Under the pieces are notes generated by a model that was not told the DNA's origin, did not search any database, and saw only the letters and a list, made by a program, of their open reading frames with translations. Of a DNA stretch of 5,250 bases, positions 4,832-5,250 are shown in pieces. The stretch comes from an uncultured Alphaproteobacteria bacterium. GTDB taxonomy: Bacteria > Pseudomonadota > Alphaproteobacteria > Caulobacterales > Hyphomonadaceae. A program made the translations under genes and the position numbers. The stretch covers positions 1 to 5,250 of the forward strand of contig CAIKXW010000343.1 of the NCBI GenBank assembly GCA_903831485.1, read 5' to 3'. Within the stretch, counting starts at the first letter, position 1, and the number at the start of each line of letters is the position of its first letter.

Positions 4832-5250
4832 CGCGCCACATCATAAAACAGGGAGAAATCGATCGGCAGGGCGTCACGCACATACTGCCGCACGAACTGG
4901 TTCTCGTCCGCGATCGCACTGCGCGTCACATACACAACGTCGAAGCGCCGAAGCGGGCCAATGTCATACAGCGCCTGACGCGCCAGGCCGCCCCGTGCAT
5001 CGACCATGCGCGTCATCATCTGCCCGCCCGGCTGACGACGCATGACGATCACTTTCGTCGGCTCGCTCTCCAGCGTCCAGCCGCCCGCCATTACGATGGC
5101 CTGCAGCACGTCGATCTCGCCGGGCAGCTCAAAGACGCCCGGCTCCTTCACCTCGCCGCCGACGAATACCTTCTGCGATCCGAACTCGGTCGGCGTGATA
5201 ACCATCGCCGGATCGCGCAATTCGTTGGCGTAGATTTCCTCCAGCGCCGC
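4825..5250 (-). CDS. Polysaccharide export protein with SLBB domain, C-terminal part (5' end outside window)
   Basis: Wza/KpsD/GumB-type proteins form the periplasmic and outer-membrane channel that exports capsule or exopolysaccharide. The frame is open to the right edge, beginning AALEEIYANELRDPAMVITP; the TTG at 5220 is internal, so the signal peptide, lipobox and Poly_export domain lie outside the window. The visible 141 residues contain an SLBB-type domain at about 25-90: KVFVGGEVKEPGVFELPG, then DVLQAIVMAGGWT and KVIVMRRQPGG. A GPLRRFDVVYVTRSAIADENQFVRQYV segment follows, and the end (LPIDFSLFYDV) corresponds to where such proteins place their C-terminal outer-membrane-inserting helix. 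A terminal Phe precedes TAG. It is on the same strand as the desulfhydrase operon but separated by 47 bp with a hairpin, and the functions are unrelated. It is probably the last gene of a polysaccharide locus extending to the right. Confidence 0.9.
   Translation of the reverse strand, partial: AALEEIYANELRDPAMVITPTEFGSQKVFVGGEVKEPGVFELPGEIDVLQAIVMAGGWTLESEPTKVIVMRRQPGGQMMTRMVDARGGLARQALYDIGPLRRFDVVYVTRSAIADENQFVRQYVRDALPIDFSLFYDVARF

Overview
The window is G+C-rich (coding DNA with strongly G/C-ending codons) and densely packed. The protein set suggests an alphaproteobacterium, possibly of the Caulobacterales/Hyphomonadaceae kind: an IPNS-like dioxygenase with HED and PSTTHRVVNP motifs, a GNAT protein with an AQCWTSAFVKDL core, a short Sel1 protein, and an alphaproteobacterial-style capsule/EPS export protein. 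The taxonomic guess comes from recalled family resemblance and is not proven. No RNA gene, insertion sequence, CRISPR array or phage gene was seen.

Layout, left to right. (1) Bases 2-772 (+) are the C-terminal part of a c-di-GMP phosphodiesterase-type EAL protein cut by the left edge. One metal-binding Asp of its DDFGTG motif is Asn. (2) Bases 762-1715 (-) encode an isopenicillin-N-synthase-like Fe(II)/2-oxoglutarate dioxygenase, converging on the EAL gene with an 11-bp overlap. (3) A 192-bp divergent spacer follows, holding a possible 30-codon leader ORF (1816-1908, +) that runs by a TGATG overlap into a GNAT acetyltransferase (1908-2423, +). (4) An AT-richer spacer (2424-2615) leads into a 90-aa single-Sel1-repeat protein (2616-2888, +). 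(5) A minus-strand operon reads from right to left: D-cysteine desulfhydrase family PLP enzyme (4777-3782), a 62-aa two-helix membrane protein (3782-3594) and an Asp/Glu racemase family protein (3589-2885). Its genes are joined by a TGATG overlap and a 4-nt gap, and its last stop codon shares a CTAG palindrome with the Sel1 stop. (6) Bases 5250-4825 (-) are the C-terminal part of a polysaccharide export (Wza/KpsD-type) protein cut by the right edge. It is separated from the desulfhydrase gene by 47 bp that contain a long imperfect hairpin.

Functional reading. The one coherent unit is the minus-strand cassette: a racemase and a PLP lyase of the D-cysteine desulfhydrase/L-cysteate sulfo-lyase family, plus a small membrane protein, look like an amino-acid (probably D-amino-acid or sulfur amino-acid) catabolic operon. 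The other genes look like independent single genes. I see no convincing new defence or mobile system. The most useful leads are the Asn substitution in the EAL active site, the coupled leader ORF before the GNAT gene, the unnamed 62-aa membrane protein inside the racemase/lyase operon, and the hairpin just ahead of that operon.
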